Assembly (NCBI RefSeq): GCF_000143415.4
Contig: NW_003314284.1
Location: 1,282,984-1,346,983 of the forward strand
Source: Selaginella moellendorffii
Taxonomy: Eukaryota > Streptophyta > Lycopodiopsida > Selaginellales > Selaginellaceae
Direction: 5' to 3'
Length of the DNA: 64,000 bases
Of this stretch, positions 60,348 through 64,000 are shown in pieces (position 1 is the first letter of the stretch; every line of letters begins with the position of its first letter). The notes under the pieces were generated by a model that searched no databases, was not told the origin of the DNA, and saw only the letters and a list, made by a program, of their open reading frames with translations. The position numbers were made by a program, and so were the translations under genes.

Positions 60348-63195
60348 ATGGAGGAGGACGATGGCGCCGCGCCGATCTACTTCCTCCCTCGCCTCGCTCT
60401 CCCATCGCTCGCGCGGCCCGGCGAGTCGATCCTCCCCGCGGTTTCTTGGCTCGTCGCCACGCTCCTCCTGGCGGGCTTTTTCGTCTATGTTGCGATCCAG
60501 TGGCAGCGCAAGCTGGCTATCCAGTGGATGAAGGCCGCAGCTCACGCCAAGCGGCGATCCAGGGGCAGGGTCAGGGCGCCAAGCACCGCGCACATCTGGA
60601 GCCAGGAATCCAGCAGCTCGCGGCCGCGGCCATCGACGTGCTTCGTCTGCCTCGATACCATCACTCCCTCGCAATCCCTCTCCTCGGTCTCCTCCGGCGC
60701 GGTCTACTCGCTCCACCGCTGCCTCGTCTGCGGCGTGGCATCGCATCTGGGCTGCTCCAAGAGCGCGGCCAAGGATTGCAAGAGCGTCGCCATGGCCGGG
60801 TCCTCTTCTAGTTTGCTCCACCAGTGGGTCGAGAGGTGGATGGACGTGGATGATATCCCAGAGGACAGGGCCTACTGCATGCACTGTGACGAGCCTTGCA
60901 ACGCGTCGTTCTTGGGTGGAAGCGCGATCTGGCGGTGTATGTGGTGTCAGCGCCTAGTTCATGTGGATTGCCACTCCATCCACTCGAAAAACTCGAGTGA
61001 GCTCTGTGATCTTGGGATGCACAAGAGGTTGATCGTCTCGCCGCTGTGGGTGAAAGATGCCGGGAAGAGGATGGTCGGGCTTATCAGCTCCATAACTCAG
61101 GGAGCCAACGAGCTGGCCTCGTCCGTGCGTGGACAGATCAGGAAACGAAGGAAAAAGGGGAAGAGGTCGAGTGAAAATGTAAACGCTTTGGCTTCGAGCT
61201 CCTCCGAGGCTTCGAGGATCTCCACCGACGGAGTGATTTCTGATGGAGATAGTATGCGAACCAGCTCGGCAGAACTTAAGGAAGTTGACGAGGTGACGAA
61301 TGGAAAGCTCAACAACGAGCTGGAGGTGGTACACGGTCCCTCGGCGAAGCAAAAGTATCAGCTGGTGGAAGTTCCGGGGGATGCGAGGCCTTTGCTCGTG
61401 TTTATCAATCGCAAGAGTGGAGCTCAGCATGGGACGGCTCTTCGACGGCACTTAAACATGCTGCTCAATCCCGTCCAGGTACGCGACGTCTTCTTGAGTT
61501 TGCCTGCTGGTGTGGTGTTTGCGTTGCGCGGCCGGCTTTTAGAAGTGCAGAGCTTATTGCATTGTTAACGTAGGAACACTGACTCGGTACTGCTATAAAC
61601 AGGGTGAGTCTGGGCGTCGGGTTACAGTCAGGATGCTTGAGTCTGGTTTTTCGTACGCGGCAGAACGTTCAGCTGGCACGAACAGGTTGTATGGCTCGTT
61701 CTTTACTTCTTTCAGGGTCATTATGCATGCGTTTCAGCTAGATAGTGAGTTTTTCCTTTTGCATTGGACGGTGCCTTACGGACGTGTTCTTGCTCGTGGT
61801 TGATGCAGGTGTTTGAGCTTAGTAAGGCTCAGGGACCGGATGCGGGATTGGAGTTCTTCAAAGGCTTCGCGCACTTTCGGATTCTGGTTTGCGGCGGGGA
61901 TGGCTCGGTTGGCTGGGTTTTGGACGAGATTGAGAAACGTAACTACGAGTCTCCTCCTCCCGTAGCCATTTTGCCGATAGGAACTGGGAACGACTTAGCC
62001 AGAGTTCTTTCGTGGGGGGGAGGATATGCTGCCGTTGGAAGGCAAGGTGGACTTTACAACATGCTACACGAGGTTGATCATGGAGCGGCTTCGATGCTTG
62101 ATCGATGGCTTGTTCGCATCTCTGACAATTACTCTAAGCCGGGAGAGGAGATTGTGGCTGAGAAGTACCTGAATAACTACCTCGGTACGTTCTCTTCACT
62201 GCATTTCGTTTGTATTGCTAATACGATGGTGGTTGCCATGTAGGGATCGGGTGCGACGCAAAAGTGGCTCTAGATATCCACATGCTTCGTGAAGGGAATC
62301 CAGAAAAGTTTTACAATCAGGTACTCTCTCCTGGCAGTTTATGATATCAAGTCTAAAGCTGTGTTCTTACGTACAGTTCCTCAACAAAATGCTGTATGCT
62401 AAGGAGGGTGCGAAAGACATCGTGGACAGAACTTGCTCTGATCTCCCCTGGCACCTCCGTGTCGAGGTCGACGGCTCGGAAATCATCATACCAGAGGTTT
62501 GTTTGAGCGTTTCTTTCGCAAGTCGAAGCTCCTCGTCTCTTAACGTGACAGGACACGGAAGGCGTTTTGTTCACAAACATTGGCAGCTACATGGGCGGCG
62601 TGGACTTGTGGCAGAACGAAGAGGAGCACGAAGACGAGTTTGGGCCGCAGTTCATGCACGACAAGATAATTGAAGTGGTCGGGATTTGTGGGACTTGGCA
62701 TCTGGGAAAGCTGCAGGTACGAGGGAGAGATAGAGAGTTCGTGCCTTGTCTGACACACAGCTTGCTTGTTTTCTCCCTTTGACAGGTTGGTTTGTCCCGT
62801 GCTCGGAGGCTTGGACAAGGACGTCATATCAAGATATGGATGTCCGCTAGCTATCCTGTACAGATCGATGGCGAGCCTTGGATCCAGCACTCGTGCACGT
62901 TTGAGATATCACACCACGGACAGGTACAAGGGCAGAGAATTGTTTTCGATTTTTTCTCCGCCTTTCTCTTTTCTCTTTTCTCTTTTCTCGATCTAGCCGA
63001 GGGACTGATTCCTTCCTTTCCCGTTTTGGTTTTTCTCTAAGGCTTTCATGCTCAAGCGCACGCAAGAAGATGCTAGAGACCACGCCGCTGCGATCATGAC
63101 AGAGATTCTCGAGAACGCCGAGTGTGGTGGAGTTATAAATGCTTCCCAAAAGCGAGCGCTTCTCCAGGAGATGGCAGTACGCTTGTCCTCCTGAG
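60348..63195 (+). CDS. Diacylglycerol kinase, plant cluster I type (DGK1/2-like)
   Basis: The enzyme phosphorylates diacylglycerol to phosphatidic acid, a lipid signal, at ER or plasma membrane. The N-terminus has a membrane segment ([20 protein letters not shown]) at residues about 32-52. Two C1-type Cys/His domains follow ([20 protein letters not shown]...[12 protein letters not shown]). A Ser/Lys-rich linker precedes the catalytic domain: [32 protein letters not shown] with the GGDG nucleotide loop, [14 protein letters not shown], then the accessory domain ([20 protein letters not shown]). The last exon ends [11 protein letters not shown]. Introns are short GT-AG. Domain order and N-terminal anchor match plant cluster I DGKs. 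Confidence 0.93.
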
Positions 63196-63642
63196 AGAGT
63201 CTCTTTTGCGGCGTTTGTACATAGCTATAGAGAGGTATCGTTAGTCCATCTTTCTTCTTTTAACGATGTTTTCCTTTTAGTAGGTGTTCGTATGTGAACC
63301 GTCGGATCTTCGTCCACAGGTAGCGGCTGAGATGCGTAGTAAAAGAGAGAGAACGAGAAACCACGCACTGTGCGTGAAGCTTTGGATTCGTTTAGAAATA
63401 AAAGTTATTTTGTAACATAATTTAGGGCTCTTTTTCTCTCTCCTCTCCGGCGACGGCAGGCAAGCGAGCAGCCGTGACAAGGGAGCAGCGCTCCGCCATA
63501 GCTCCCTCTGTAAGTCTTCTCCGCGCGATTCTATCTCCAGGGCCGCATTCCTCGTCATCGATGGCATCCGTAGCAACAGAGTAGAGGTTTTGGTCGAGAT
63601 TTCGGTGGTGATGGTTTTGGGAGATTCTCGGCGCTCTCAGCC

Positions 63643-64000
63643 ATGTTGAAGCGGAGGCAGGGCACTCCTCCAGAGGCTTCCGCCCCGACGAAGCGGCCAA
63701 ACACGCGATCCAGGTCCCCCATTCCCGTGGGGGCGAATGGGCAGCCACTGGAGGTGATCCCTGGCAAGGGCGAGACGGTGTCCAAGGTTCCTAGCGTTAC
63801 CAAGCAGAAGATTGGGCAGCCCCATCCGGCCGTCGCCGCTACCGTCCAGGCCGAGCAGGCCGTCAATAATCCGGACAGGGAGCTCGATTCGTCTCGAGCT
63901 CCTGGAGCTGACGCTGTCGTTCAGATTGAGAACATCTCACACGGCCAGCTCGTCGTGCCGGATGAGGCGCCCAGTGATGATACCAGCACAGTTTCTTCTT
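63643..64000 (+). CDS. Partial unrecognised gene running off the window
   Basis: An open frame from ATG 63,643 continues to the window end (119 codons): MLKRRQGTPPEASAPTKRPN, then Pro/Val/Ala-rich disordered sequence with SPIPVGANGQPLEVIPG and VVQIENISHGQLVVPDEAPS. The basic Thr/Arg/Pro start could act as a nuclear localisation signal. The region from about 63,430 is GC-balanced and precedes the ATG like a leader. No family can be named from this N-terminal part, which could also be the gag end of an unrelated element. Confidence 0.5.
   Translation, partial: MLKRRQGTPPEASAPTKRPNTRSRSPIPVGANGQPLEVIPGKGETVSKVPSVTKQKIGQPHPAVAATVQAEQAVNNPDRELDSSRAPGADAVVQIENISHGQLVVPDEAPSDDTSTVSS

Overview
The window looks like nuclear DNA of a land plant with a compact genome. 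Introns are very short (52 bp in the GRAS gene, 66 bp in the P450), genes lie 60-250 bp apart in GC-balanced islands, and AT-rich transposon-bearing spacers separate the islands. The gene set is plant (GRAS factor, plant-type PPR proteins, plastid ferroportin, ACR-type ACT-repeat protein). The many PPR relics and short introns suggest a lycophyte such as Selaginella; that assignment is inference.

Layout. 0-8.5 kb: PPR and ARPC2 relics, two head-to-head epimerase-like genes (one broken), a P450 with a partial copy, and a pair of inverted repeats made of ACR9-gene fragments. 8.5-13.6 kb: a graveyard of PPR relics plus an AP2 gene with two in-frame TGAs. 13.6-21 kb: plastid ferroportin, a degenerate inverted segmental copy, a gypsy relic and an intact mitochondrial pyruvate carrier. 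21-37.2 kb: a dense gene island with MCM3, AP-1 mu, a small MOZART2-like gene, an RNA uracil-5-methyltransferase, a GRAS factor, a P-class PPR protein, RNA polymerase III subunit RPC6 and a 2-oxoglutarate oxygenase. 37.4-46.2 kb: an old tandem duplication of [unknown gene - ACR9-like - ARPC2] in which different members survive in each copy. 46.2-57.2 kb: AT-rich, with an old complete-outline Ty3/gypsy element. 57.7-64 kb: VPS45, diacylglycerol kinase and the start of an unrecognised gene.

The genes are mostly housekeeping (replication, Pol III transcription, vesicle traffic, actin nucleation, lipid signalling) and do not form one pathway. The distinctive property is structural. Pieces of the window's own genes recur, shrunken and rearranged, elsewhere in the window: ACR9, ARPC2, ferroportin, MPC, PPR, RPC6, P450 and an unrecognised family with three broken copies. 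Several promoters carry telo-box motifs, and MCM3 also has a textbook E2F site. All gene models were read by eye from translations and splice signals, and none has been tested against transcripts or databases.
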